Shown piece after piece: positions 1 to 10,544 of a stretch of 64,000 nucleotides of DNA (position 1 is the stretch's first letter; the number at the start of each line of letters is the position of its first letter). The translations under genes and the position numbers were made by a program. The stretch is taken from contig OX328109.1 of the NCBI GenBank assembly GCA_946811185.2, positions 35,448,129 through 35,512,128 of the forward strand. The letters run 5' to 3'. Under the pieces are notes generated by a model. That model was not told where the DNA came from. It did not search any database and saw only the letters and a list, made by a program, of their open reading frames with translations. Source of the stretch: Hippopus hippopus. Its lineage: Eukaryota; Mollusca; Bivalvia; Cardiida; Cardiidae.

Positions 1-94
1 TAAAAACTTATGACTTAGTTTCAGTTCACTAAGTATACGTGTTTGCTAAGAAACTTGTCATTAACTGCAATTCTGTAAGTAACGTTACATGTGT

Positions 95-230
95 TCAACC
101 TTTACAAAGAATCTCATATTTTTAACGTCCCCGTGCCAAAGTAGGCTTTTGAAAAATCCAGCGTATTCTCCTTTTCCCACAATGTTTTCTAACTCTTTTC
201 AAATACAAATGTAACCATTTTCAGCTGTAA
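95..230 (-). repeat. Family A MITE, decayed copy
   Basis: The right palindrome arm (TTCTCCTTTTCCCACAATG, near 162-182) and the flank 'GCTTTTGAAAA' are recognisable. The left arm is mostly lost. Confidence 0.6.
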
Positions 231-271
231 CGGACTTGTGGACTGCGGGAACTTTCATCTTGGACCGGGGT

Positions 272-500
272 CCTGTGAGGCTCAGTGGTGGAGTGTAGGA
301 CTCGTGACCTGGAGGCCCCGGGTTCGAGCCTCACTGGCTCCACTGGATTTTCACAGGAGTGTCCTTGGACAAGACACTTCAGAGCCCCATCCTAGTACCG
401 GTGAAACCCAGGAAAAGATGAACATGTGAACTGTCGCCGTGATATGACTGAAATAATGTTGAAAGCGGCGTTAAACACCATTCGAACAAACAAATCATCT
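272..500 (+). mobile_element. tRNA-derived SINE
   Basis: The head has a box A-like GGCTCAGTGGTGG and a box B GGTTCGAGCC (321-330), as in a Pol III internal promoter. A central segment TCCTTGGACAAGACACTTC and a tail AATGTTGAAAGCGGCGTTAA follow. An inverted relative with the same central segment lies at 29450-29605. Body and tail resemble SINEs I associate with bivalves; the named family is not assigned. Confidence 0.75.
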
Positions 501-1140
501 TGGACCAATCTGAAATTTTTGCGGTCCGGTAAGTACTCAATGGGTGGTATCATTGTCACATCAAACTGTTTGATTTTTATTCGATTATCTTCTTGAAGAC
601 AAATAGCACCAGCCAAGACTAGGTTATTCAGCTCTGTGGTAAAGCCCATCAAAAGCAATGCACAGGTTATGGGTTTGAATTTGAACCCGGCAAAATATCT
701 CTTCCAAGGACGGGAGGGCTGCCGATGGCGTTGAAAAAATCGTTGAAAGAAACATTAAGGAATGCACAAAGAGATGCGTGACATAATTCAAATACGAAAT
801 AAGACGTCGTAAAAACTAAACACACAAAAAACTTTATTTTTCTCTTACATGATAATTTGGAGGTAAGAAAAGTTTTATGGGATTTATAAATGTGTTAAGA
901 ATAAATATACTTTCACGTCATCAATAAGAAATTTCTTGCAAAATCTTGAGAATTTTAACACTCTATTCAACTATCGTTTAAAAGACTTATTTTTATATTT
1001 TTTACTTTCATTTATGTTTCATTTTCGCTTAAAAACAAAACGCACCGAGGTTATCAACAAAATTTGAGATATTTCTTTGTGATACTGTATGGCAGGTTCA
1101 ATTTTGACTCTTAAACCTTAAAACGCCTTTCAATACTAGA
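501..1140. other. Unassigned stretch
   Basis: AT-rich sequence with no coherent reading frame, RNA gene or repeat copy that I recognise. Confidence 0.5.
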
Positions 1141-1141
1141 G

Positions 1142-1495
1142 TTGCCTTTACGGCCAGTGTAGATCAAGATCAGACTGCACAAAACGTGCAGTCTGATCTT
1201 CGATCTATACAGTCCGCTTTGCTGAAATACTGTAGAAGAAAGCAAGCATGAAATTGCATTTATTTGAGTCTTATTTCTAGTCTGAAAATTCCTGTTGGGT
1301 TTAATTGGTGCTTTAACGACTGAGAGCTCAATATAAGCAAGATGGACCTTGAGAGCCGTAAAATAAATCCAAAATAATTGCAGTTTCTATGCTTATATTG
1401 CCACGATATTTCAAAACATCGGACAGTTTAGATCAAAGATCAGACTGCACGTTTTGTGCAGTCTGATCTTGATCTACACTGGCCGTAAAAGCAAA
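1142..1495. mobile_element. Foldback element with a hairpin at each end
   Basis: Both ends carry the inverted sequence TTGCCTTTACGGCCAGTGTA, each followed by a family B/C-type hairpin (GATCAGACTGCAC paired with GTGCAGTCTGATC). About 200 bp of unrelated AT-rich sequence separate the two hairpins. The arrangement is a terminal inverted repeat whose ends are themselves palindromic. Confidence 0.65.
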
Positions 1496-1679
1496 TTGTA
1501 TCCTGTTTGGTACCCCAAAGGATAAAGATCTTGTCTTCAATACAAACCTATCAATGACAAAGCATTTCGCATCACAAGTTTTTATAGCGTTTTAATGATC
1601 CTGTAAAAACCTCTATAGTGGCGTCAGAAAATGGACTTGGGAAGTTAGACGTTGTTTCTTTGCTTGCTTGGTTTGTTTG

Positions 1680-1955
1680 TGTGGGGTCGAGCCCCGGTAC
1701 AGGGGTCGCGGGTTGGATCCCCGGCTCGGCCAATTTTCTTCCGTGGATTGATGGTAGTCAGTGCGACAGGATTCATTCCCCTCCCATCACTGACCATTGT
1801 TTCGACGATTGTTATGTGGGAAAGCAGCCAGTGGCTTGGACAGAAAATTTTGCAGAGCACTGGTAAAACAAACTCCAGGAAAGCATCGATAGGTGCACTG
1901 GCCGCCGCCATATAACTGAAATAATGTTGAAAACGGCGTTAAACACCATGGAATC
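1680..1955 (+). mobile_element. tRNA-derived SINE, degenerate head
   Basis: A box B-like GGGTTGGATCCCC at about 1710 precedes a body with GCGACAGGATTCATTCC, then the tail AATGTTGAAAACGGCGTTAA. Related bodies are at 15683-16000 and 57355-57575. Confidence 0.65.
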
Positions 1956-1969
1956 AGTACAATAATTGT

Positions 1970-2031
1970 TTGTGTAGGGGTTTTCAACGCCAATTTCAAC
2001 ATTATTACAGTTATATTACGGCGGCCAGTGC
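1970..2031 (-). mobile_element. Inverted SINE tail fragment
   Basis: TTCAACATTATTACAGTTAT and GGCGGCCAGTGCAC repeat the end of the preceding SINE on the opposite strand, so the two SINE 3' ends form a roughly 130-bp inverted pair. Confidence 0.6.
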
Positions 2032-2033
2032 AC

Positions 2034-2256
2034 TTAACTCCGTTCACCAAATGACAAAATTTTAGAATTGTCCAACTTGGAGCGTTTGCAGACGACAATA
2101 AATCATTGGTCAAATGATTACATTTATCTTTGATAGGATAGAAAACATTGTGGGAAAAGGAGAAAATGCTGGTTACCAGCATTTCCTCTTTTTCCCACAA
2201 TGTTCTCAAAAGGTTTCTTCTTTAGGTCTGTCTAAGTAGTTGAAAGGGATTTGACC
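2034..2256 (+). repeat. Family A MITE
   Basis: The left end TTAACTCCGTTCACC is preceded by the SINE fragment. The palindrome spans 2141-2208 with centre GGTTACC, and one transition breaks the right arm (CATTTCCTC). The right end is degenerate. Confidence 0.8.
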
Positions 2257-2425
2257 GAGCAAGGACTGTCTGATTCGAACTTGCTACCCAAGCTAAGTAT
2301 ACCAACGGGACCATGCTAGAATCTAACCATAGACAAGAGTGCTTTAAGATTAACTAGTCTTCGCCTTAGTATTTCTATTTACTTTTTCTTTTTTACTTAA
2401 GTATGCAAGCTCAACATTAGTTAAA

Positions 2426-2645
2426 ATGACTATGAGGTCGACGACGACGACGACGATGATGATGATGATGATGATGATGGTGCTGGTGGTAGTGGTGGTG
2501 ATGATGATAATGATGATGATGATGACGACGACGACGTCGACTACAATGATGATGGTGATTATGGAGCTGATGGTAGTTGTGGTGGTGATGAAGAAGATGA
2601 TGAAGAAGATTATGATGATGATAACGATAATGATGATGATAGGTT
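2426..2645. repeat. GAT/GAC trinucleotide microsatellite
   Basis: About 220 bp of imperfect GAT, GAC, GGT and GAA triplets. The apparent Met/Thr/Val-rich and His-rich reading frames across it are products of the repeat, not genes. Confidence 0.95.
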
Positions 2646-2649
2646 GATA

Positions 2650-3265
2650 TTATCACAATATCGGAAATCAATAATTTAAACATTGCCTGACAGACACAAG
2701 GGTAAAAACATGCTATTTCTTCGTTTGTACCAAGTTCCGCCATAAAACCCCAATAAAGCATTTGAACCCGTCAGTCGGGACATAAAATCGCTCCGGATTT
2801 GTTGAAATTTCATTGGCCACAATTAGTAGTAAACGAGCGTATTTAACAAAAGTAATGACTCCGTATCTATGCCTTACATGATATCTTAATATCCACCCCA
2901 GATCTGTCCCGGGTTGTTAATGGTCGTAAACGCCGCCCTAAAAATCCCACCGTACTTGTAATAACATGAAGCCCATTGTGTGTTAATTGTCATGGGTTCG
3001 GGTTCAGCCCCTAACATGTCAGTGCAAAATTTCAAAACACAATGAGACGATGTTAACATGATACCCTTATTTTATACAATACCGGAACACGCGCCATCCG
3101 CCTCCATCTTTGAAGGGCTCGACTGCTGAAACTGAACGCTTGGAGCGACGCGTGTTTGCGGCGGGTTATACCGTACTATCTTTTAGCGCTTTTCGTATCC
3201 TTTCTTGCTACATCTGACTAAGGGTATAATGGCCGTGAGTCCGTATTCATCAGCCATTAACAATT
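2650..3265. other. Unassigned stretch
   Basis: Unique-looking sequence, locally richer in GC at 3090-3180. No gene or repeat recognised. Confidence 0.4.
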
Positions 3266-3269
3266 CAGT

Positions 3270-3358
3270 TATAATTCAAAATTCCAAGACACGCAATTTG
3301 ATTGGCCGAGACGTTCTATCTCGGCCAATCAGATGTCGTGTTTTGGAATTTAGAATTG
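3270..3358. repeat. Palindrome with CCAAT core
   Basis: The arms AATTCCAAGACACG and CGTGTTTTGGAATT flank GATTGGCCGAGA and TCTCGGCCAATC around a short loop. It resembles family G in having an inverted ATTGG/CCAAT centre but differs in sequence. Confidence 0.7.
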
Positions 3359-3722
3359 GAGCGGTACTTTAACTTGTTGGTAAATACGGCATAGATTAAT
3401 AGATTAACTAAATAGTGAGTACATCAACTATATACTGTAGATAAAAATAGAATGAAATTAAAGGTCCACCAGCGGCCAAAAGTCTTTTCATGGTAAAGAA
3501 AAATAAAATGAAATTAAAGGCCTAGATCTACTAGGAGGCCAAAAGTAAACGACTCCGGAGTCAAAACGCAGACAATTTAATTCAAACTAAATTGTATTAA
3601 ATGAAGTTTGGCAACTAGAATATTATGGAGATAGCTAGTTGATCATGAAATGTCAAAGAAAGATTCATTTGTTATACAAAAGGCGAGGGGAAATACAGGG
3701 AACATAACTTTACAATTTATAA

Positions 3723-3935
3723 TTAACCCTTATTCTGCTAAATAAAAGAAATGAAACTTTCAAGCCGATAGTAAAAACCCTAAATATTGCTGTTTGAAAG
3801 GGACTTTTGGAGGAAAGATATCCCCCTAACTGACAGTGTAGATCCAAGATCACACTGCACGTTCTGTGCAGTCTGATCTTGATCTACGCCGTCCGCAAAA
3901 GGTCAGTGAGTCGCGCTTAGCAGCCTAACGGTTAA
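3723..3935 (+). repeat. Family B MITE, complete
   Basis: It starts TTAACCCTTATTCTGCTAA and ends TTAGCAGCCTAACGGTTAA, an inverted pair with TTAA at both edges. The hairpin at 3836-3889 (loop GTTCT) lies near the right end. An autonomous partner is not in the window. Confidence 0.85.
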
Positions 3936-4062
3936 CTCGTGGCCTCCTTCCGACGATTTGTTTTTCACCTTAAAGCAGACAAATTTTGAAAACATTGTGT
4001 AAAAAGGAAAGTGCTTATAACGAGCAAATTTTCATTCAGTCGTGCTTCTTCACATATAGTAG

Positions 4063-4311
4063 AGCCATGCTCTGTGAAAAGGGAGCTTATTGCATCTGTA
4101 AACAGTATCGATCAGGGTCAGCCTGCGCGTACTGGATCAAAAATTTTTACTATTGGTCAATATTCTGCACGTCAAAGTACCAGTTTACCTCATGATTCAG
4201 TCGGTTGTTAGACAAAATGTACCTTATATATAATGGATCCATAGCTATATATGTGATGACCTGCTTGGTATAATATATCACGGAGATGTATTATCCCCCC
4301 CTCTTTGCTCA
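4063..4311 (+). repeat. Family E MITE, decayed hairpin
   Basis: It begins AGCCATGCTCTGTGAAAAG and contains GATTCAGTCGGTTGTTAGAC and ATGGATCCATA, shared with other E copies. The right arm of its hairpin has been lost. Confidence 0.75.
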
Positions 4312-4319
4312 TTCATTTA

Positions 4320-5295
4320 ATGAAGCTTAGTTCATCATGATTAACCATTTTTTTACGATGATCTAGTCAGAGTCAATTAAAGAAAAAGAAATAGTCCTGG
4401 AACAGTGAAAAGCTTATTTTTATTACCGTAGATATTTGCAGAAACTGTGCCTGCTAAACAATGGCTCAGTTCCGAATAAATTTGTATTTACGTTCGTCCC
4501 ATAACGATAGTTTCAGATGAGAAGAAAAAGGATTTGTAGGCCGTTACTTTGACTGTTATCACCATATAAGGGGGTACTTAGACATAAACTTAATGTTTGA
4601 AGTAAATGTTTATTATGAGGCCGATCAATTCTTGTAGACATCGAGAATTTTTTCACAGTTAGTGATGTATTCAAATTTGGTGGAGAAGTGATAAAAGCTT
4701 ATTTGTAGAAAATGACTGCTCCCCCTTACAGGAAAACACATACTTTGAATTGTATGAAAGATACAAGAAAAAACGGGGCGGTTCCTTGTTACAGCGATTG
4801 CTCCTTTCCTTTAAACGTTTTCAAAAACCTTCCATGTTACGTATATAAAAAATCCTTTTTTTGTGTGTGTGTGTACAGAAAACGATTGAGCGGAAGCAAG
4901 TAAAATGCCTCTTTTTTAAAAAAAAAATAACTGGTCCCTCCTTGAGGAACAAAACAATTGCCAAAATTGTGTGAATAGAAAAAAAGTAAATCTTAGGGAA
5001 AAGGAGCAATATTTCTTTGCGTGCCACAAGAAATTACTACTTTTCTCTCACTATTTTAAAAGGCTGTCCAACCATTCGTTTAAGAAAGATTGTTTTTTTG
5101 CAGAAGTGAGCTAGACGGAAGTGATAAAAGCTTGTTTGTGGAAAATAACTGGTCCCCCTAGAGGACTGTAAACATTGTTTTATCCACAAGGGCTAATATA
5201 CTAAGTATTTCTTTACGCTGTTTGCTCGCCCAAATTTTTCGCCATTACGTGGAAAAAATGACATATACTTCAGACGCGGATTTTATGTTGTACAA
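4320..5295. repeat. Region with local direct repeats
   Basis: AAGTGATAAAAGCTT followed by a segment like AAAATAACTGGTCCCCC appears at about 4685 and 5116, and a shorter relative (ATAACTGGTCCCTCC) at about 4927. These suggest a degraded tandem duplication. No other feature seen. Confidence 0.5.
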
Positions 5296-5299
5296 GTAT

Positions 5300-5524
5300 T
5301 TAACCCTTTACCACACAATGGCGACTTTTAACACCCCTGATAGAGAAGGCTTTTGAAAACATTGTGGGAAAAGGAGAAAATGCTGGTTACCAGCATTTTC
5401 TCTTTTTCCCACAATGTTTTCTACCCTATCAAAGAAAAATCATTTCATATGAGCCACATTGAAACTGTCATCTGCAAATGCTGTCAATTCGGACAGGTCT
5501 AAAATTTGTCGTGTGGTAACTCTT
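5300..5524 (-). repeat. Family A MITE
   Basis: It begins TTAACCCTTTACCACACAATG; the palindrome is 5355-5421. The far end (GTGTGGTAACTC) runs directly into a family C copy. Confidence 0.85.
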
Positions 5525-5728
5525 TCAGCGCCAATTATGTAAACTCAGCCTATTTCGACGGCTGAAATTGTAGTTCACTAAAACTCATTTCGATTTTGAT
5601 CTCAATGGCTTCAGTAAACAAGTGTGCGGTATAGATCCAAGCCCAGACTGTACAGAATGTGTGGTCTGATCTTGATCTATGTCGTCCGCTAAAGCTTCTG
5701 CCTTCTCCAACGGCGCCAATAGGGTTAA
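5520..5728 (+). repeat. Family C MITE
   Basis: It starts CTCTTTCAGCGCC and ends GGCGCCAATAGGGTTAA. The internal hairpin (about 5631-5692) is a diverged relative of family B's, with TATAGATCCAAG and CTTGATCTATG arms. Confidence 0.75.
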
Positions 5729-5729
5729 A

Positions 5730-6284
5730 TTATTGGTCCCTTCGTGTTCCGGTTCTCCAATAAAAGAGCGCACTATTGTCTCGACCTACAAAATGGATGA
5801 CCGAAATACTACAACAAGGTTAGCCTGTGTTCCAGTCCGATCAATTTTTCCTTTTATATGTATTGTACTATGTCAAAATGAATAATAATAAAAACAGGGT
5901 CGTATGGTTATGGATTAAAAATTCGTATAGGACTATTTACTGATCTTTTCTCGTTACTATTCCATTCATTGCCTTACACAAGCTCAGCTATAAAAAAAAA
6001 ACGTACTTTTGCAAGTATGTATATCTTTCATGGGGAAAAAATCCTTTTATTGGATGAAAATAAAACAATATCCAAAAACAATTCTCATATAGTATGAACA
6101 AACCTGCTTTTAAATGTCATTAGATGCAAGCTGATTGCAACAAATATTGTCAAAATTTTCGTGGAGAAGACACCAAACCCACATACGAGAGGTAAGAGCC
6201 GATCTGCTTCTCTCGTGCTCCTGCGTTCGGCTTTCCGCCAACTTCATCGACTTTGGCTTCATCTCTTATGTAATATATCAACCG
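5730..6284. other. Unassigned stretch
   Basis: No repeat or gene recognised. A small inverted pair CGAGAGGTAAGAG / CTTCTCTCG near 6187-6217 is too short to interpret. Confidence 0.4.
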
Positions 6285-6389
6285 TTAAAGTGACAATAAC
6301 CGCCAAAAGTAAACAAAGCAGATGTTAAATACATTTAAATTAAAAGTATACCATTTAAAATTATGGAAATTATTGTGAAGATGACAATC

Positions 6390-6400
6390 TATTATTATAC
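6390..6400. repeat. Target-site duplication, left
   Basis: TATTATTATAC, identical to 10584-10594. Confidence 0.85.
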
Positions 6401-6599
6401 TTTTTCTGTTTTTAGTTGGCCTATTTGAACTTAACTATGTACATAGGGTTTTTCTATTTTCCCCCATTTTTTCCTATCTTTATGTATTTTTCTCTGTTTT
6501 GATGGTGTGGAGTGTTCATTGTTTATACTGAACTTGGTTTTCAACACAACTGTTTTGCACAGTAAAGAACATAGATCTGGACAGGCGTTGAGCTGCTGC

Positions 6600-6635
6600 A
6601 TGATGTTCCTGTGTTTGATATCTGCAATAACATGA
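6600..6635 (+). CDS. Short upstream ORF overlapping the main start
   Basis: ATG ATG at 6600 opens an 11-codon frame ending in TGA at 6633-6635. The main ATG is 6632-6634, so stop and start overlap as ATGA. This layout is known elsewhere for termination-reinitiation; here it could be chance. Confidence 0.35.
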   Translation: MMFLCLISAIT

Positions 6636-9600
6636 GTTGTAAAGTTTTAAGGTATATCTGCAGCCACCCAACATATTGTCCATATCTGCATTTCCACCTG
6701 ACCGTAACACTTCTCTTCCTTCTTCCGGTTATTATCACAGTGTACCATTCGTTTTCAGTTCTTGTTAGTATTAGACAATCGTTATCCTTGAGCAAACATA
6801 TCTTGCACCACAATAGAAAACGATTTTTGCTAGGAAAACGTTGCGAAGAGAATGTACAATTTTGTAAATCGGCATTTCTGATATCTATATGCAGCTTGTT
6901 GCCTCTGCTAGTAGTGACGCATCTTTTGATATTGCGTGCAGGCGATGTACATCCAAATCCTGGACCACAAACTAGCGAGTCATCATGTAGTTTGTCTAGT
7001 TCAGACTTGTACAACTTTCTTAATCATCCCAATCATCTCTCAATTGTCCATTACAATGTCCAAAATATAACTAACAAAATTGATACTCTAATCGCGGAAT
7101 TTTCTTTCTTTGACATCATTTCATTTTCGGAGACATGGTTACATGATAGCGTTTCCTTAGATGATCTGCCTTTTCCTTCTTTCCACCCACCTGAACGGAA
7201 AGACAGAGTTAATAACAGATATGGTGTGGTCATATTGTATGTAAAGAATAACCTATCGTATACTCGTAGACACGATCTTGAAATTGGTATTCTTGAGTGT
7301 ATCTGGATTCAAATCAAGTTAGTTAACAATAGGAACATCTTGTTTGGAGTTTTCTATAGACCACCAAACTCTGACGTGGCTTATACCACACTTATTGAAG
7401 ATTCTATTGATCTTGCTATAAATACGAACATCACAGATGTTATAATTACTGGGGATTTCAATTTTAATACTATGAATGAAAATCAATTTCGTAAAGTCCA
7501 GGCCCTTTGTAATCAATTTAATTTGTTTCAATGTATTGATGAACCGACTCATTTTACCGAAAACTCTATGTCCACTATTGACCTTCTTTTTGTTACCAAT
7601 AAAAATTCAATTTTAACAACTGGCGTAGGAGAGCCTTGTCTTGATCTTACTATGCGGTACCACTGTCCTGTGTTTGGTGTCTTCAATTTCATTAAACCCA
7701 AATTAAAGCATATTCAACGAACGATTTGGAAATACGATCAAGGCGATTACAACCAGTTAAGAGCCTGTCTTGCTAATTTCAATTGGCGCACAATAACTGA
7801 TGATAATATTGACAGTTATGCTGGAAATTTTGCAAATGTTATCATGTCTAAAACTCGTATGTTTATTCCTAGCAAGACTGTCAGTATTAATCTTCAAGAC
7901 CCTCCATGGATGACCAGTTCTATTAAAAGGAAGATTCGTTGGCGTAAGAGACTATACAAAAAAGCTAAGCTATCAAAAGAAGCTTGTCACTGGTCAAAGT
8001 TTCGATCTGCTAGAAATGAAGTAACAACTCTTATTCGTCAAACTAAAGAAAACTTTTATGATCAATTGTCTTCTAAATTAAAATCAGGTTCTCTAACATC
8101 ACGGGATTGGTGGAAAACCTTAAAGTTACTCATGTCTTCAAATTCTCCGTCGTCAATCCCTCCTCTTTTTGACAATTCTTGTGATTCAATGGTATTTGAT
8201 GAGAATGAGAAAGCCAACGTCTTGAACTGTTATTTTGCAAATCAGTCGCGTGTAGACGATTCTTTAAGTGTTCTTCCAAATGAGCATTACCCATTGACAC
8301 AATCTTCCATAGATACACTGACTATTTTTCCTTCTGAAGTAAAGGATGCATTAAAATCACTTAAATATGGAAAAGCTTCGGGGCCTGATGGTATTAATAA
8401 TAGGATTCTTATTGAAGTGTCTAATCAGATTGCCCCACACTTATGTGATTTGTTTAATCACTCTTTAAATGTGCATACACTTCCATCTTCGTGGAAAATA
8501 TCCAATGTAAGCCCGATATTTAAATCAGGTGACCCCTCTCTTCCATCTAACTATAGACCTGTTTCTTTACTGAATAGCATTGAAAAAGTACTTGAACGTA
8601 TTATATTCAAACATGTCTCTAACCACTTAAAAGATATTGGGTTTTTTACACCTTTCCAGTCAGGTTTCATGCCCGGTGACTCCACAGTCAATCAAGTATC
8701 TTGTCTATATAACAACATTTGTAAAGCCTTGGACGATGGGCTTGAATTTAGAGCTGTATTTTTTGACATAAGTAAGGCTTTTGACAAGGTTTGGCACAAA
8801 GGCCTACTTTTCAAATTACAAAGGGCGGGGATCAGTGGTAAGCTATTGTCTTGGTTTTCTAATTATCTCTCGAACCGATATCAAAGAGTCGTTATACCAG
8901 GGGGAATTTCGTCCTTATGTCATGTTCAGGCTGGGGTACCTCAAGGATCTATATTAGGGCCTCTTCTATTTTTAGTTTATATCAATGATATCGTTGATGA
9001 TATTCAGTCAAACATAAATCTTTTTGCAGATGATACGAGTTTATCTATGGTTGTAGATGATCCAACTAATGTAGGTAATATCCTACAATCTGACATAGAT
9101 AAAATTTCCCGTTGGGCACAAAAGTGGCTTGTCAAGTTTAACCCTTCAAAATCAGAATCACTGGCAATATCCCGTAAACGTAATAAACCTAATCATCCAA
9201 ATCTCTTTATGTCTAATATCGAAATTCCGTCAGTTTCTAGTCATAAGAATTTAGGCATTTTTCTTTCTAAAGACGGTTCCTGGGATATTCATATCAACAA
9301 ATCTCTTGAGAAGGCATGGAGGAGGGTTGGAATTATGAGACGTTTGAAAGTACGACTTGATCGGCAGTCTCTTCAAACCATTTACTTTTCATTCATTAGG
9401 CCTTTATTGGAGTATGGTGATGTAATTTGGGACAACCTTTCTCAGGGGCTAAAGGATGAACTAGACAAACTCCAAAATGAAGCTGCACGTATAGTTACAG
9501 GCTGTACAAAACTTGTGGCAACTGCTGATCTATATGAAGAAACAGGATGGGAAACTTTGAGCGAACGTAGGCGAAAACACAAACTGATTCTTTTTTATAA

Positions 9601-10180
9601 AATGATTAATGGGCTTTCACCAAATTATCTTAATGTACTCGTACCTCCAACAGTCGGTAATTCATCATCTTATAATCTACGCAGTCCAAACAACTTGCGA
9701 ACCATTTCTTGCAGAACTAGTTTTTACAAAAATTCATTTCTACCGGCAGTAATTAGTGATTGGAATTCCTTAACTGATGACATTAAGAGCGCCGAAACAG
9801 TAACAGCTTTTAAGTATCGTTTGAACCTTGGCAAACCCGTACCGAAACAACTTTATTTTTATGGCGAAAGAAAAGTTCAGATTATTCATTCTCGATTGCG
9901 CAATAGATGCAGCTCTCTTAATCACCACCTATATTTGAAAAAGATAGTACAGTCTCCTCTTTGCACTTGTGGTTCCGTCGAATCAACTGAACACTTCTTT
10001 CTACATTGTCCAAATTATGATAACATAAGAAATCAATTAAACCTTACCATTAATGATATAACAAGAGTCTCTCTTAGAACTATCCTATATGGGGACGAAA
10101 GTCTTAGTCTGCCTTCAAATGAAGTAATATTTGTTGCAGTTCATACTTATATTCGTGCAAGTGGGAGATTTAGATATTAG
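6632..10180 (+). CDS. Endonuclease-reverse transcriptase polyprotein with 2A-like motif
   Basis: This 1182-residue protein would nick target DNA and copy the element RNA there (target-primed reverse transcription). Numbering is from the ATG at 6632; an in-frame GTG at 6611 is not used because the host is a eukaryote. Residues 17-43 and 80-101 are hydrophobic. GDVHPNPGP at 104-112 matches a 2A motif. The APE endonuclease (about 136-353) has HYNVQN, SETW (E167), FYRPPN, GDFNFN (274-279) and STID; the last motif is RYHCP instead of the more general SDHxP. The RT (about 570-870) has GPDGINN, QSGFMPGDST, FFDISKAFD (D712), GVPQGSILGP and FADD (798-801). A C-x-C-x7-H-x4-C cluster lies at 1111-1126. 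No frameshift or internal stop. It ends at TAG. Confidence 0.93.
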   Translation: MSCKVLRYICSHPTYCPYLHFHLTVTLLFLLPVIITVYHSFSVLVSIRQSLSLSKHILHHNRKRFLLGKRCEENVQFCKSAFLISICSLLPLLVVTHLLILRAGDVHPNPGPQTSESSCSLSSSDLYNFLNHPNHLSIVHYNVQNITNKIDTLIAEFSFFDIISFSETWLHDSVSLDDLPFPSFHPPERKDRVNNRYGVVILYVKNNLSYTRRHDLEIGILECIWIQIKLVNNRNILFGVFYRPPNSDVAYTTLIEDSIDLAINTNITDVIITGDFNFNTMNENQFRKVQALCNQFNLFQCIDEPTHFTENSMSTIDLLFVTNKNSILTTGVGEPCLDLTMRYHCPVFGVFNFIKPKLKHIQRTIWKYDQGDYNQLRACLANFNWRTITDDNIDSYAGNFANVIMSKTRMFIPSKTVSINLQDPPWMTSSIKRKIRWRKRLYKKAKLSKEACHWSKFRSARNEVTTLIRQTKENFYDQLSSKLKSGSLTSRDWWKTLKLLMSSNSPSSIPPLFDNSCDSMVFDENEKANVLNCYFANQSRVDDSLSVLPNEHYPLTQSSIDTLTIFPSEVKDALKSLKYGKASGPDGINNRILIEVSNQIAPHLCDLFNHSLNVHTLPSSWKISNVSPIFKSGDPSLPSNYRPVSLLNSIEKVLERIIFKHVSNHLKDIGFFTPFQSGFMPGDSTVNQVSCLYNNICKALDDGLEFRAVFFDISKAFDKVWHKGLLFKLQRAGISGKLLSWFSNYLSNRYQRVVIPGGISSLCHVQAGVPQGSILGPLLFLVYINDIVDDIQSNINLFADDTSLSMVVDDPTNVGNILQSDIDKISRWAQKWLVKFNPSKSESLAISRKRNKPNHPNLFMSNIEIPSVSSHKNLGIFLSKDGSWDIHINKSLEKAWRRVGIMRRLKVRLDRQSLQTIYFSFIRPLLEYGDVIWDNLSQGLKDELDKLQNEAARIVTGCTKLVATADLYEETGWETLSERRRKHKLILFYKMINGLSPNYLNVLVPPTVGNSSSYNLRSPNNLRTISCRTSFYKNSFLPAVISDWNSLTDDIKSAETVTAFKYRLNLGKPVPKQLYFYGERKVQIIHSRLRNRCSSLNHHLYLKKIVQSPLCTCGSVESTEHFFLHCPNYDNIRNQLNLTINDITRVSLRTILYGDESLSLPSNEVIFVAVHTYIRASGRFRY
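6941..6967 (+). other. 2A-like ribosome-skipping motif (variant)
   Basis: It encodes GDVHPNPGP after a hydrophobic stretch. The consensus is D(V/I)ExNPGP; Glu is replaced by His here, while NPGP is intact. 2A-like sequences are known at the N-terminus of APE-type non-LTR elements, where they can separate or retarget the leading peptide. Activity of the His form is not established by sequence. Confidence 0.7.
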
Positions 10181-10544
10181 CAAAACTGATCTTATTTTTT
10201 TCTATTAAGCGATGATTAATTATCCGTCCTCCAAACTGGCTTAAGTCTTCTGAGTAATAACAAATTTCTGTGGAATTGTAAGGTCACGTTGTAAGTTATT
10301 TCTATGGTCCTTACATATCGATTATTAGTTAACAAGTTTACCAGTATGCATAACTCCACATCCATCTTTTCCTCTTTTTACCTCTCTTGTCTTTCTCTAT
10401 TTTATTATTTTTTTTCTTCAGTTTTGTTTTTTGTGACTTCTTTAAATATGCTGCGTAACCGGAGCTTGGAGAGGAACTATATAAGCTTAGCTTTCGTTCC
10501 GATCCATTTTATAGAATTATTCTTGTCAGTAGACTGATCTGTTT

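Noticed and set aside
1787..2209. 140-residue minus-strand frame
   Set aside because: It crosses a SINE and a family A palindrome; similar peptides (ENIVGKGENAGYQHFLLFPQ-like) appear at every family A copy and only reflect the repeat.
2417..2761. His-rich and Met/Val-rich open frames
   Set aside because: They come from translating the GAT/GAC microsatellite.
6541..7014. 157-residue open frame on the minus strand over the retrotransposon 5' part
   Set aside because: It lies opposite the well-supported retrotransposon frame and has no motif; a shadow frame.
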